A DNA stretch of 64,000 bases from Hymenobacter aquaticus (GCF_004765605.1 NZ_SRLC01000002.1:1-64000); one strand, 5' to 3'. Positions 16,035 to 25,316 are shown, numbered from the stretch's first letter. The notes: generated by a model from the letters alone, not told the origin. Numbers and translations: made by a program.

Positions 16035-18158
16035 TTACCAGATTTTGGCCCGGTCGTCATCCGGGCGCACCATCTTCTGGCCGGGCTGGCAGCCGAAGGC
16101 CTGGTAGAACTGGGGCATGTTCATCAAGGGGCCGATGGTGCGGTACTGGTCGGGAGAGTGCGGGTCGGTCAGGATTTGCTGGCGCAGGGCCTCGGGCCGG
16201 ATGTTGGAGCGCCGCAGCTGGGCCCAGCTCAGGAAAAAGCGCTGCTCGGGCGTAAACCCGTCAATGACCGGGCGCGGGTTCGAGCCGTACTGCTTTTGCA
16301 GCTGCTTCTGCAAGGCCCCATACACGATGGTGAGGCCGGCGAAGTCGGCCAGGTTTTCGCCCATCGTCAGCTTGCCGTTCACGTGCACCGAGTCGAGGGG
16401 CGAGAAGGCGTCGTACTGGCGGCCCACCACGGCGGCGCGCTTGGTAAACTCGGCCCCGTCGGCGGTGGTCCACCAGTCGCGCAGGTTGCCGGCCGCGTCG
16501 TACTGCCGGCCCTGGTCGTCGAAGCCGTGGGTCATTTCGTGGCCCATCACCCCGCCAATGGCGCCGTAGTTTACCGCGTCGTCGGCTTCGGGGTCGAAGA
16601 ACGGCGGTTGGAGGTAGCCGGCCGGAAACACGATTTCGTTCATCGGCGGGTTGTAGTAGGCATTAATCGTGGGCGGCGTCATGCCCCACTCATTCCGGTC
16701 GATGGGGCCGCCGTACTTCTTCACTTCCTGCCGGTATTCCCACTCCCGGGCCGCCAGCACGTTGCGCAGAAACGATTCGCGCGAGATGTTCAGGGCCGAG
16801 TAGTCTTTCCACTTGTCGGGGTAGCCGATTTTCACCCGCAGCGCATTCAGCTTTTTCAGGGCTTCGGCCTTGGTGGGCGCACTCATCCAGGTGTTGGTCT
16901 GAATGTGCTCGGCCATCGACTCCTTAATATTAGCCACCATGTCCAGGGCTTTCTGCTTGGCCGCCGGCGAAAAGGCCTTATCCACGTACAGCTGACCGAA
17001 GGCTTCGCCCAGGTAGTTGTCGGTGGCGGCCAGGGTGCGCTTCCAGCGCGTGAGCTGCTGCTTGGCCCCGGTCAGCGCCTGGTTGTAGCGGAAGTTTTCG
17101 TTGACGAAGGCCGCGGGCAGCGTCTGCGACACCGAGCGGGCCATGTGCCAGCGCAGGTAGGTTTTCAGGTCGGCCAGGGGCTCGGTTTTCAGCACCTTGT
17201 CCACTTCGTCGAAAAACGCGGGCTGGCCGATAACCACTTCCTGGGCGGCCCCCAGCTGCAGGGCGGCCAGCAGCCGCTGCGGATTCAGGGTGGGGTAGCG
17301 CTTCTGCAACTCAGCCACCGTCAGCTTGTTGTAGTTGGCCTGCGGGTCGCGCAGCTCCACGCGGGTGCGGGAGGCTTTGGCCAGGCGGGTTTCAATCCGC
17401 TCGATGGTCGCCGCGTTTTTGCGGGCCGTGGCCTGGTCGTCGCCCAGCAGGGCCAGCATGTTGGTCAGGTAAGTGCGGTAAGCCGCCCGAATGCCTTCCG
17501 TGCGGGCATCCTGCTTGAAATAGTAGTCCCGGTCAGGTAGCGTCAGGCCGCCCTGGTACATGCTCACTGTGTACTGGGTCGACTTCTTCTCGTCCACGTC
17601 CACGCCCGCCCGGAAAAAGGCGTCGGTCTGCAGCATTTTCTGGCGGGCAATTTCCTCCTGCAGGCCTTTCAAATCCTTGATGGCGGCAATGCGGCTGAGC
17701 TCGGGCTTCAGGGGCGCAATGCCGGCCTTTTCAATGGCCGCGGTGTCCATGGCCGCGGCGTAGAAGTCGCCGACCTTTTGCAGGTTCGAGCCCTTGACCG
17801 CGCCTCGGTTGGCGGCGGCTTCCTCCAGAATCTGGCGCAGCAGCAGCTGGGTCCGGTCGTTGAGCAGGCTGCGCGGGCCCCAGCGCGTGGCGTAGGAAGG
17901 CAGTGGATTGTTCTTCAGCCAGTTGCCGCCCGAAAACTGGTAGAAATCTTCGCAGGGCGACACCGACCGGTCAATATCGGCCAGGTTAATACTGCGGCCC
18001 TCCGACACGACGGGCGCGGACGAGGCAGAAGCCGCCAGGGCCGGAGCCGGAGCTGTGGGGGTAGCGGCAGCTTGCTGCGGCGCCTGGCTGGTGGCGCAGC
18101 CCGCCAGCACCAGACTGGCCAGGGCCAAGCTGGCGGGCAGGGTAATCGGGTTACTCAT
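16035..18158 (-). CDS. M13-family metallopeptidase lipoprotein, tandem paralogue
   Basis: About 707 residues, closely similar along its whole length to the product of 13792-15924. It has the lipobox LASLVLAGC, opening DRSVSPCEDFYQFSGGNWLK, zinc motif HEMTH at residues 540-544 (GHEMTHGFDDQG), GENLADFAGL and ending DDRAKIW. The start at 18158 is set by the lipoprotein signal. The 110-base gap to the next copy has no terminator, so the pair may be one transcript. It probably arose by tandem duplication. It likely cleaves exported peptides. Confidence 0.95.
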   Translation of the reverse strand: MSNPITLPASLALASLVLAGCATSQAPQQAAATPTAPAPALAASASSAPVVSEGRSINLADIDRSVSPCEDFYQFSGGNWLKNNPLPSYATRWGPRSLLNDRTQLLLRQILEEAAANRGAVKGSNLQKVGDFYAAAMDTAAIEKAGIAPLKPELSRIAAIKDLKGLQEEIARQKMLQTDAFFRAGVDVDEKKSTQYTVSMYQGGLTLPDRDYYFKQDARTEGIRAAYRTYLTNMLALLGDDQATARKNAATIERIETRLAKASRTRVELRDPQANYNKLTVAELQKRYPTLNPQRLLAALQLGAAQEVVIGQPAFFDEVDKVLKTEPLADLKTYLRWHMARSVSQTLPAAFVNENFRYNQALTGAKQQLTRWKRTLAATDNYLGEAFGQLYVDKAFSPAAKQKALDMVANIKESMAEHIQTNTWMSAPTKAEALKKLNALRVKIGYPDKWKDYSALNISRESFLRNVLAAREWEYRQEVKKYGGPIDRNEWGMTPPTINAYYNPPMNEIVFPAGYLQPPFFDPEADDAVNYGAIGGVMGHEMTHGFDDQGRQYDAAGNLRDWWTTADGAEFTKRAAVVGRQYDAFSPLDSVHVNGKLTMGENLADFAGLTIVYGALQKQLQKQYGSNPRPVIDGFTPEQRFFLSWAQLRRSNIRPEALRQQILTDPHSPDQYRTIGPLMNMPQFYQAFGCQPGQKMVRPDDDRAKIW

Positions 18159-18267
18159 GCGAACAAAGAACAAGGTAAAAGCTACGGGCAAAGACTAACT
18201 ACCGACCGTTAGGCTGCATTCGGCGGTGCTATCTTGGCGCCGGCTTTCCGAAAAGGCCCTCATTCCT

Positions 18268-18666
18268 ATGCAAATCATCGACAAAGTGGCCTGGCTGCAC
18301 CTGCACGAAGGCCGGGTGCTGAGTACCCGCAGCCGGGGCAAAGACCGGTACTACTTTCCCGGCGGCAAGCGGGAGCCGGGCGAAACCGACGCCCAGACCC
18401 TGCTGCGCGAAATCCGGGAGGAGCTGACCGTGACGCTGGACGCCGGCAGCTTGCAGCACATAGATACGTTCGAGGCCCAGGCCCACGGCCACGCCGCCGG
18501 CATTCTGGTCCGAATGATCTGCTACGCGGCCCGCTACGAGGGCACACTACAGCCGGCCGCCGAAATCGAGGAAGTCGTTTGGCTGCGCTACGCCGACCGC
18601 GCCCGGGTTTCCCCCGTCGACCAGCTGATTTTTGACCGGCTGCACGCGGCGGGCCAACTGCAATAA
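18268..18666 (+). CDS. Nudix hydrolase
   Basis: 132 residues with a complete Nudix box: GGKREPGETDAQTLLREIRE at residues 32-51, continuing ELTV, with the metal-binding REIREE core intact. Nudix enzymes cleave nucleoside diphosphates linked to another group; the substrate here is unknown. The start at 18268 (MQIIDKVAWL) is preferred over an in-frame extension because the domain begins at once. It is convergent with the old yellow enzyme gene. Confidence 0.9.
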   Translation: MQIIDKVAWLHLHEGRVLSTRSRGKDRYYFPGGKREPGETDAQTLLREIREELTVTLDAGSLQHIDTFEAQAHGHAAGILVRMICYAARYEGTLQPAAEIEEVVWLRYADRARVSPVDQLIFDRLHAAGQLQ

Positions 18667-18703
18667 GAAAGCAGCCGGCCCGCCGCTCGGCTTCCGCAAG
18701 GGG

Positions 18704-19768
18704 TTAGCGCTTGGCCCGCGCGTACTGGTCGGGCCAGACCACGTCCACGCCCAGCTCTTTGGCCGCGTGCAGCGGAAAGTTGGGGTCGCGCAGCATTTCG
18801 CGGGCCAGCAGCACCAAATCGGCCTGGCCGCTGGCAACAATGGCTTCGGCCTGGGCAGCCTGGGTGATGATGCCCACCGCCCCGGTCGGGATGCCGGCTT
18901 CCCGGCGGATTTGCTCGGCAAACGGCACCTGGTAGCCCGGCTCCACCGGAATAGTGGCCGCGGGCACGTTGCCGCCCGTCGAGCAGTCAATCAGGTCCAC
19001 GCCCTTGTCTTTCAGAATAATGGCCAGTGCTACCGAGTCGGCGGCGGTCCAGCCGCCTTCGGTCCAGTCGGTGGCCGAGAGGCGCACGAACAGCGGGTAC
19101 TCGGCGGGCCACGCGGCGCGGGTAGCTTCCACGACTTGTAGCAGCAGCCGGCTGCGGTTCTCAAACGAGCCGCCGTAGGCATCGGTGCGGGCGTTGCTCA
19201 GGGGCGACAGGAACTCGTGGAGCAGGTAGCCGTGGGCCGCGTGCAGCTCAAGTACCTGAAAGCCCGCGGCCAGGGCCCGCACCGTAGCGGCCCGGAAGTC
19301 GGCAATGACTTTGTCGATGCCCTCTTGGTTTAGCTCGATGGGGGCGGGCTGCCCGGCGTGGAAGGGCACGGCGCTGGGGGCCACCGTGGGCCAGCCGCCT
19401 TCGGCCTCGGGCACCACGCCGCTGCCTTTCCAGGACGTGTAGGTGCTGGCTTTGCGGCCGGCGTGGGCCAGCTGAATGCCCGGCACGGCCCCGTGCGCGC
19501 GCAGAAACGCCGTGATGCGCCGCAGCTCGGGCAGGTGCTCGTCTTTCCAGATGCCCAAATCGTCGGGGGTGATGCGGCCCTCGGGCGCTACGGCGGCGGC
19601 TTCGGTGATAATCAGGCCGGCCCCGCCCACGGCCCGGCTGCCCAGGTGCACTAGGTGCCAGTCGTTGGCAAAGCCGTCGGTGCTGCTGTACATGCACATC
19701 GGCGACACCGTAATTCGATTCTTGAACGTGACGCCGCGCAGGGTAAAGGGCGAAAACAGGCTGGACAT
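18704..19768 (-). CDS. NADH:flavin oxidoreductase, old yellow enzyme (YqjM-like)
   Basis: 354 residues. The opening SLFSPFTLRGVTFKNRITVS with PMCMYSS shows the Cys that tunes the flavin in the YqjM class; the catalytic His pair lies in LELHAAHGYLLHEFLSPLSN, followed by RTDAYGGSFENRSRL. These TIM-barrel FMN enzymes reduce the C=C bond of alpha,beta-unsaturated carbonyls with NAD(P)H. The length is normal. It has no evident operon partner. Confidence 0.93.
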   Translation of the reverse strand: MSSLFSPFTLRGVTFKNRITVSPMCMYSSTDGFANDWHLVHLGSRAVGGAGLIITEAAAVAPEGRITPDDLGIWKDEHLPELRRITAFLRAHGAVPGIQLAHAGRKASTYTSWKGSGVVPEAEGGWPTVAPSAVPFHAGQPAPIELNQEGIDKVIADFRAATVRALAAGFQVLELHAAHGYLLHEFLSPLSNARTDAYGGSFENRSRLLLQVVEATRAAWPAEYPLFVRLSATDWTEGGWTAADSVALAIILKDKGVDLIDCSTGGNVPAATIPVEPGYQVPFAEQIRREAGIPTGAVGIITQAAQAEAIVASGQADLVLLAREMLRDPNFPLHAAKELGVDVVWPDQYARAKR

Positions 19769-19842
19769 AAGCAGGAAAAAGAAGCAGGCTGAATGAAGTA
19801 GCCTAAACCCGATTCCGGCCGCCAGGGTTTTGCCGCCCGGCG

Positions 19843-20451
19843 CTACTCCACGATTACGCCGTATTTGCTGACCAGTCCCAGCAGGCCGGGCAGCGAGAAC
19901 CGGGCCTTGGTCAGGGTGTTGCCGTCGGGGTCGATGGTGAACTGCGAGGCGGTAGTGAAGTCGGCGCCGGTGAGCAGGGTGTTGCGGAACACGGCCCCGG
20001 GCAGGGTGCAGTCCTGAAACGCCGCGTCGGTGAGGTCGGCGCTGGTGAAGTCGGCGTCGGTCAGGGAGCAGTTCACGAAGCGGGTGCCGCGCAGCTTTTT
20101 GCCAAAAAACGAGGTGTAGTGCAGCTGGCAGCCGGTAAACCGCACCTCAAACAGAAAGTCGCGGCAGGCCGCGAACTGCAGGCCCGCCAGCTTGCAGTCG
20201 GTGAAGGCCACGTTCTGCAGCCCCGTGCCCGCCAGGCTGGCCGACGACAAGTTGCACCGCTCAAACAGGCAGTCGGTGAAGCGCAACGCGCCCAGCTTGG
20301 CCTCGGAAAAGTCGCAGCCCACGAAGTGACACTGCTCAAACTCCGGGTCGGGATGGGCCAGCAGGGTGCGGGCGTCCCACCGCTCGAAGCGGTTTTCGGG
20401 GGCAAAAACGGTGGGCTTACGCGGGGCGGCAGCGGGGCGGCGTTGCTTCAT
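19843..20451 (-). CDS. Pentapeptide-repeat protein
   Basis: 202 residues. From about residue 25 onward there are imperfect pentapeptide repeats with Phe or Leu at the centre (CHFVGCDFSEAKLGALRF, CNLSSASLAGTG, ADFTSADLTDAAF), which fold into a right-handed quadrilateral beta-helix. Some members mimic DNA and protect gyrase, but nothing here shows that function. The basic N-terminus MKQRRPAAAPRKP and the start at 20451 are preferred over a long extension. The next gene upstream begins 46 bases away on the same strand. Confidence 0.88.
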   Translation of the reverse strand: MKQRRPAAAPRKPTVFAPENRFERWDARTLLAHPDPEFEQCHFVGCDFSEAKLGALRFTDCLFERCNLSSASLAGTGLQNVAFTDCKLAGLQFAACRDFLFEVRFTGCQLHYTSFFGKKLRGTRFVNCSLTDADFTSADLTDAAFQDCTLPGAVFRNTLLTGADFTTASQFTIDPDGNTLTKARFSLPGLLGLVSKYGVIVE

Positions 20452-20497
20452 ACACGGCAGAGTTCGGGAAAAGAAAACGGCAACACGGCCGGGCTGC

Positions 20498-20911
20498 TTA
20501 CGGCTGGCGCAGCAGCCAGCGGGTGGCCTCACCTTCTTCCACGAACCGTTCGCCCAGGAAAGGCTTGTCGAGAAAATAGGCGGGCGGCGGAAACGCCGCG
20601 TCGGCATCCTGGTCGCGCAGCGTGACGGGGGCCAGCAGGTAAGCCAGGTAGGTGCGCCCGCCCAGGCGGGGCTGCAGTTGGGGCAAAAACGTGGACACCA
20701 TCCACTGCGCGCCTTCCCGGTCGGTGTTGAAGCGGCGGCGCCCGTCGAGCAGCCAGCGGCGGCAGCCGTGGGCGGCGGCGTGTTCGAGCAGCACCAGGTA
20801 GCCCTGCTGCATTTCGGCCACTGAAATCAGCCGCTGCCAGCGCACCACCAGCACCTGCAAATCGGGGCGGTAGGTGATGGTCAGAAAATCGGGCGGAGCG
20901 GGCAGGTTCAT
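20498..20911 (-). CDS. Uncharacterised 137-aa protein (intact member of a duplicated family)
   Basis: The opening MNLPAPPDFLTITYRPDLQV is followed by VRWQRLISVAEMQQGY, RRWLLDGRRR, GAQWMVSTFLPQL and YFLDKPFLGE. The alternating hydrophobic pattern and a central conserved DGRRR/DIRRR strand suggest a compact alpha/beta fold reminiscent of STAS-like domains (weak inference). The start at 20911 is chosen because a TAGCTTTG promoter element lies at 20929-20936, downstream of the alternative start at 20965, and because the paralogue at 12163-12576 begins at exactly this residue. Confidence 0.75.
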   Translation of the reverse strand: MNLPAPPDFLTITYRPDLQVLVVRWQRLISVAEMQQGYLVLLEHAAAHGCRRWLLDGRRRFNTDREGAQWMVSTFLPQLQPRLGGRTYLAYLLAPVTLRDQDADAAFPPPAYFLDKPFLGERFVEEGEATRWLLRQP

Positions 20912-20928
20912 GCGGGGCGGTAAGCTGG

Positions 20929-20936
20929 CAAAGCTA
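20929..20936 (-). promoter_or_regulatory. -7 element (TAGCTTTG) that fixes the start of the 137-aa gene
   Basis: CAAAGCTA on the plus strand reads TAGCTTTG on the minus strand, matching TAnnTTTG. Transcription from about 20925 leaves a leader of roughly 14 bases to the ATG at 20911 and excludes the longer frame starting at 20965. Confidence 0.55.
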
Positions 20937-21550
20937 CGGCTCAGCTTAGAAAGTTGATACTCCATCCGTAAAGATTACCGGGCGGCCCATGCAAAAACAG
21001 GCACGAGGCAAAGCCTCGCGCCTGTATACAAGTGGGTTGCGTCGTAAAACACCACAACCACTACTTGCCCGGAGCTGACGCCGGAGCGCCGTATGGAAAA
21101 GTGCTGTGGGAGAGGTTAGCCACGGAGGGGTTTCGTTCCGAGAAGCGGGGAAACCCGTTTGCCCGCGCCCGAAGCAGGGCCGAGCAACCGCCAATTTCCC
21201 CCGGCCGATGGGCCCGCGCAATACCTACATGTTGGTATTTTGCCTGGGCCGGCTGCTGCGAGGTACGTGCCACCCATCGGCTAGTATTCCCGCCCAGGCA
21301 AAGCAGGCCAGTGCCAAACAGGGCATAATTCTATTGCCCTGGAAGCTGACAATGGCCGTTCGGATTGGTATAGCGTCAGTACTGTCTAATAATCAGAGGG
21401 GTATCATTACGTTTTTCTTAAAAATTCACAATTTATTCTTGATTCTGGTGCGCGGAATGTTCGGAATAATCCAATAAACTTGTAGATCAGCCGAAAGACT
21501 GCGCCAGCCTGTACGGGCCGGATTCGCTTGTTATTTGCCTCGTTGGATTT
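20937..21550. other. 600-base intergenic stretch
   Basis: Apart from the hairpin at 20993-21024, no convincing gene is seen. Small minus-strand frames ending near 21061 have no recognisable domain. The last 150 bases before the serine hydrolase are AT-rich (21400-21480), as expected of a promoter region. Confidence 0.5.
20993..21024 (-). terminator. Minus-strand intrinsic terminator
   Basis: CAGGC-A-CGAGGC (20998-21009) pairs with GCCTCG-C-GCCTG (21013-21024). On the minus strand the stem is followed by TTTTTG. It would end a transcript entering from 21025-21550, where no gene is recognised. Confidence 0.55.
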
Positions 21551-23353
21551 GTGAAGACTTTACTGGCCCTGCTGCTGGGGGTGCTGGCATTGCCCGCCCT
21601 GGCGCAAACGGGTGCTTCCACGCCTCAGCTTACTCACTGCGACGCCGCCATTGAGCGGTTTATGCAACGCTGGAAAATTCCCGGCGCTTCGGTTGCCATC
21701 AGCCGGCAGGGCAAGCTGGTGTACTGCCGCGCCTTCGGCTACGCCGATTTGGCCCGCACCGTGCCCATGCGGCCCTCCCACCTGCTGCGGGTCGCCAGCG
21801 TGTCGAAGCCCGTGACGGCCACGGCCATCATGAAGCTGGTGGAGCAGGGCAAGATTGACCTGAGCCACAAGGCGTTTGGGCCCAAAGGCTATTTGCAGTC
21901 GGCCTACTACACCAGCGCCATTACCGACGAGCGGATTTACGACATAACGGTGCAGCAGCTGCTCGAGCACAGCGCCGGCTGGAACCGCAACAACGGCACC
22001 GACGGCTTCAACACCTCCGACCCCATCGACTTTCCGCTGCACGTGGCCGACGCGCTGAGCGCCCCCAACCCCGTGGGCGACTCCACGATGGTGCGCTTCC
22101 TGCTCACCAAGGGCCTCGATTTCCGGCCGGGGGCGCGCTTCGCCTATTCCAACGTGGGCTACCTGGTGCTGGGCAAGATTCTGGAAAAAGTAACCGGCCA
22201 GTCCTACGAAGGCTGGGTGCGGCAGAACATTCTGGCCCCGGCCGGCATCAGCGAAGCCCACCTGGGCCGCAACCTGCTGGCCGACAAGCACGAGCGGGAA
22301 GCCGAGTACTTCAGCAAAGACCACCGGGCCTCGTGCTACGGCACCGGCAAGCCAGTATCGGCCGCCTACGGCAGCTGGAACCTGGAGGCCATGAATGCCC
22401 ACGGCGGCTGGCTGTTCTCGGCCCGCGACTTAGTGCGTTTCCTGGTGGCCACCGATGGCAACCCCGCCCAGCCCGACGTGCTGGCCCCGGCCACCGTGGC
22501 CCAGATGCTGGAGCCCTCGGAAAACAACCGCCACTACGCCAAGGGCTGGATGGTGAGCAAAAAGGTGAACTGGCACACCGGCAGCCTCGACGGTACCGCC
22601 AGCTGCGTGGCCCAAACGGCCGACGGCTACACCTGGGCCATTCTGCTCAATGCCCGCGCCACCCCCAACCGGTTCTGGAACGACCTGGAAAAGCTGGGCT
22701 GGGAGTGCGTGGAAGGCGCTACCGAGTGGCCCGCGCTGGATTTCTTTCCGCCCACCCGGAATGCCGCCCACCTGCGTGGCCACGCTACGGAGGCGGGCAC
22801 GGCCACGCTGCGCTGGACCAACGGCAACGGCTCCCGCCGCCTGGTGGTGGTACAGGAAGGCAGCCCGGTAGCCCAGCTCCCGCAGGACGGCACCAGCTAC
22901 GCCCCCGATGCCGCTTACGGCCACGGCTCGGCGCTGGGCAAGAGTGCCTTCGTGGTAGCCGCCGGCCCCGATAGCGCCGTGACCGTCCGGAACCTGGCGC
23001 CCAACAAAACCTACTACGCCCGGGTGGTCGAGTACTTCCAGAACGACAGCACCGGGCAGCAGGCCATGTACGCCCTGGACGGCAACCCCACCTGGCAGTT
23101 TCATACCCCGGCGGCACTTTCCATCCTGGCCAAGCTCAGCCATAAGACGGTGAAAAAACCGGCGGCGCGCAAAGCCACGGCCGCCTCCCACCACAAGCCC
23201 CGGCCAGCCACGCTGAACACGGGGCCGGCCAAAAAGCAGCCGTCGGCCCCGGCGCCCGCCAAAGCCGACGCGCCTGCCACCGCGTCGCCGTCGTATCTGG
23301 AGAAGCTGCGCTCCAAGGGCCGGGAGCTGCTGAAGTGGTTTGCCAAAGTGTAG
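21551..23353 (+). CDS. Secreted serine hydrolase (beta-lactamase class C family) with FnIII-like C-terminus
   Basis: 600 residues starting at GTG. Signal peptide MKTLLALLLGVLALPALAQ. The beta-lactamase-like domain has S83-V-S-K86 (RVASVSKPVTATA), Y199-S-N201 (FAYSNVGYLVLG) and H342-T-G344, all in the expected order. After about residue 400 comes a beta-rich, fibronectin-III-like domain (TATLRWTNGNGSRRLVVVQE ... NKTYYARVVEYF), then a Lys/Ala/Pro-rich tail of about 80 residues. Family members include esterases, D-aminopeptidases and penicillin-binding-like proteins; the substrate is unknown. Confidence 0.88.
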   Translation: MKTLLALLLGVLALPALAQTGASTPQLTHCDAAIERFMQRWKIPGASVAISRQGKLVYCRAFGYADLARTVPMRPSHLLRVASVSKPVTATAIMKLVEQGKIDLSHKAFGPKGYLQSAYYTSAITDERIYDITVQQLLEHSAGWNRNNGTDGFNTSDPIDFPLHVADALSAPNPVGDSTMVRFLLTKGLDFRPGARFAYSNVGYLVLGKILEKVTGQSYEGWVRQNILAPAGISEAHLGRNLLADKHEREAEYFSKDHRASCYGTGKPVSAAYGSWNLEAMNAHGGWLFSARDLVRFLVATDGNPAQPDVLAPATVAQMLEPSENNRHYAKGWMVSKKVNWHTGSLDGTASCVAQTADGYTWAILLNARATPNRFWNDLEKLGWECVEGATEWPALDFFPPTRNAAHLRGHATEAGTATLRWTNGNGSRRLVVVQEGSPVAQLPQDGTSYAPDAAYGHGSALGKSAFVVAAGPDSAVTVRNLAPNKTYYARVVEYFQNDSTGQQAMYALDGNPTWQFHTPAALSILAKLSHKTVKKPAARKATAASHHKPRPATLNTGPAKKQPSAPAPAKADAPATASPSYLEKLRSKGRELLKWFAKV

Positions 23354-23498
23354 GCCGGCCGAAGCCCAAGCGGGTTCCGGGCCAGGCGGCCCGGCAGGCA
23401 GGGCGGGCGTGAAAGTCCGGGCCGGACGTGTACTTTGCAGGAAATAGCTGGCGGCCCGGGTGGCGGCCTGGCGGTTCCTTTGCCACTTTCTTCCGCTT

Positions 23499-24527
23499 AT
23501 GACACAGATTCGCACCGGCCTGCTGGCCTATGGTATGTCGGGTAAAGTATTTCATGCCCCGTTCGTGGCCACGCACCCCGGTTTCGAGCTGAGTGCCGTG
23601 ACGGAGCGCAGCCGCAAGGAAGCCGGGCAGCACTACCCCGGCGTGACGAGCTACGACAGCGTAGAGGCCCTGCTGGCCGACGACAGCCTGGAGCTGGTGG
23701 TGGTGAATACGCCCAGCAACACCCACGCCGAGTTTACGCGCCAGGCGCTACGGGCCGGCAAGCACGTGCTGCTGGAAAAACCGGTGGCTACCTCGCCCCA
23801 GGAAGTGCGGGAGCTGTGGGACCTGGCCCGGCAGCAAGGCCGCCACCTGCTGGCCTACCAGAACCGGCGCTGGGACAGTGACTTCCAGCTCGTGAAGCAG
23901 GTGGTGGAAAGCGGACAGCTGGGGCAGCTCATCGAAGTCACGTTTCGCTACGACCGGTTCAAGACCACGCTGAACCCGAAGCCCTTCAAGGAAACGCCCC
24001 TGCCCGGCAGCGGCCTGCTCTATGATCTGGGCCCCCACCTGCTCGACCAGGCCATCAGCCTGTTTGGCCAGCCCCGGCAGAGCCGCAAAACCACCGGCCG
24101 CTTCCGCGCCGGCACCCAGGTCGACGACTACTTCTCCATTCAGCTGCTGTATCCGGGCTTTACCGTTACGGTGGCCTCGGGCCTGCTCATCGCCGATCCG
24201 CAGCCGGCCTTCGTGCTGCACGGCACCCAGGGCAGCTTCCGTAAAACCCGCGCCGACGTGCAGGAGGCCCAGCTGCTCAGCGGCCTTTCCCCCCTGGACC
24301 CCACCTACGGCATCGAGCCCGCCGACCAGGCCGGCGTGCTGACCGTGGCCGGGGGCAACGACGTGAAAACCACCACCGTGCTGCCCACCCAGAAAGGCGA
24401 CTACACCGGCCTGTTCGACGCCGTGTACCAGACCATCCGCCACGGCGCGCCCTATCCTATCCGGGAAGAGCAGCTGCTGTGGCAAAATGAAATCCTGGCC
24501 CAGACCGACGACGTGTGGGGGCTGTAG
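23499..24527 (+). CDS. Gfo/Idh/MocA-family NAD(P)-dependent oxidoreductase
   Basis: 342 residues. An N-terminal Rossmann fold (RTGLLAYGMSGKVFHAPFV) is followed by the hallmark EKPVATS loop and the C-terminal alpha/beta domain with GSGLLYDLGPHLLDQAISLF, close to the YdgJ/scyllo-inositol dehydrogenase subgroup. The enzyme probably oxidises a sugar or inositol derivative. The start at 23499 is chosen at the first residue of the Rossmann strand. The gene ends nine bases from the convergent PPK2 gene. Confidence 0.9.
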   Translation: MTQIRTGLLAYGMSGKVFHAPFVATHPGFELSAVTERSRKEAGQHYPGVTSYDSVEALLADDSLELVVVNTPSNTHAEFTRQALRAGKHVLLEKPVATSPQEVRELWDLARQQGRHLLAYQNRRWDSDFQLVKQVVESGQLGQLIEVTFRYDRFKTTLNPKPFKETPLPGSGLLYDLGPHLLDQAISLFGQPRQSRKTTGRFRAGTQVDDYFSIQLLYPGFTVTVASGLLIADPQPAFVLHGTQGSFRKTRADVQEAQLLSGLSPLDPTYGIEPADQAGVLTVAGGNDVKTTTVLPTQKGDYTGLFDAVYQTIRHGAPYPIREEQLLWQNEILAQTDDVWGL

Positions 24528-24536
24528 CGCCCGGCG

Positions 24537-25316
24537 CTACCGTTCCCGGGGCCGCTCCAGCTTGCTGGCCGGATACTGCGGGTTCATCTCCCGGAGCGTA
24601 TCGCGCAAGGTCTTCGCCACCACGTAGGCTTTGTACCAGTTCTGGTCGGCGGGCACCAGGTGCCAAGGGCAGCTAGTGGGGCTACAGTGCCGGAACACGT
24701 CTTCGTAGACGCGGCGGTACAGCGGCCACTGCTTGGCTTTGCCCTCGTCGCCGGCCTCGTATTTCCACTGCTTGGCCGGGTCGTGCAGGCGCTCCTGCAG
24801 CCGCTCGCGCTGCTCTTCCTCCGACACGTGCAGGTAAAATTTGAGCACCGTCGTGCCCGACTGCTGCAACAGCTTCTCGAAGGCGTTGATGGCCGTGAAG
24901 CGCTGCCGGGCCACTTCCGTGGTGATGAGCTTCTCCACCCGGGTAACGAGCACGTCCTCGTAGTGGGAGCGGTTGAAGATCTGAATCATGCCGTGGCGCG
25001 GCACCTGCTGATGCACCCGCCACAGGAAGTCGTGGGCCAGCTCCTCGATGGTCGGCTCCTTAAAGGAATGCACCCGCACGCCCTGCGGGTTGAGGCCGCT
25101 GAACACCTTCCGGATCAGGCCGTCTTTGCCGCTGGCGTCCATGCCCTGCAGAATCAGCAGCACGCTGCGGCGGTTTTCGGCGTAGAGGCGGTCTTGTAGC
25201 TCGACCAGGTCCTGCCGGAGGCGCTCAATCTCGCGGTGAATGTCGTCTTTGTGCAGCTCGTGTGGGGCGCGGCTGGGCAGGCGCGTCAGGTCGATAGCAG
25301 TGGTTTTCGGGGGCAT
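24537..25316 (-). CDS. ppk2: Polyphosphate kinase 2 family protein (PPK2)
   Basis: About 259 residues. The Walker A motif GMDASGKDG and the lid/Walker B region NRSHYEDVLVTRV are the PPK2 hallmarks, followed by KFYLHVSEEEQRERLQERL. PPK2 enzymes move phosphate between polyphosphate and nucleoside mono- or diphosphates. The domain order (single PPK2 domain, short N-terminus) resembles the class that phosphorylates AMP or ADP. A Met at 25337 is an alternative start adding seven residues. Confidence 0.93.
   Translation of the reverse strand: MPPKTTAIDLTRLPSRAPHELHKDDIHREIERLRQDLVELQDRLYAENRRSVLLILQGMDASGKDGLIRKVFSGLNPQGVRVHSFKEPTIEELAHDFLWRVHQQVPRHGMIQIFNRSHYEDVLVTRVEKLITTEVARQRFTAINAFEKLLQQSGTTVLKFYLHVSEEEQRERLQERLHDPAKQWKYEAGDEGKAKQWPLYRRVYEDVFRHCSPTSCPWHLVPADQNWYKAYVVAKTLRDTLREMNPQYPASKLERPRER

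Noticed and set aside
20946..21273. Small overlapping frames left of the serine hydrolase
   Set aside because: They have no recognisable domain or start region; only the terminator hairpin at 20993-21024 is retained.
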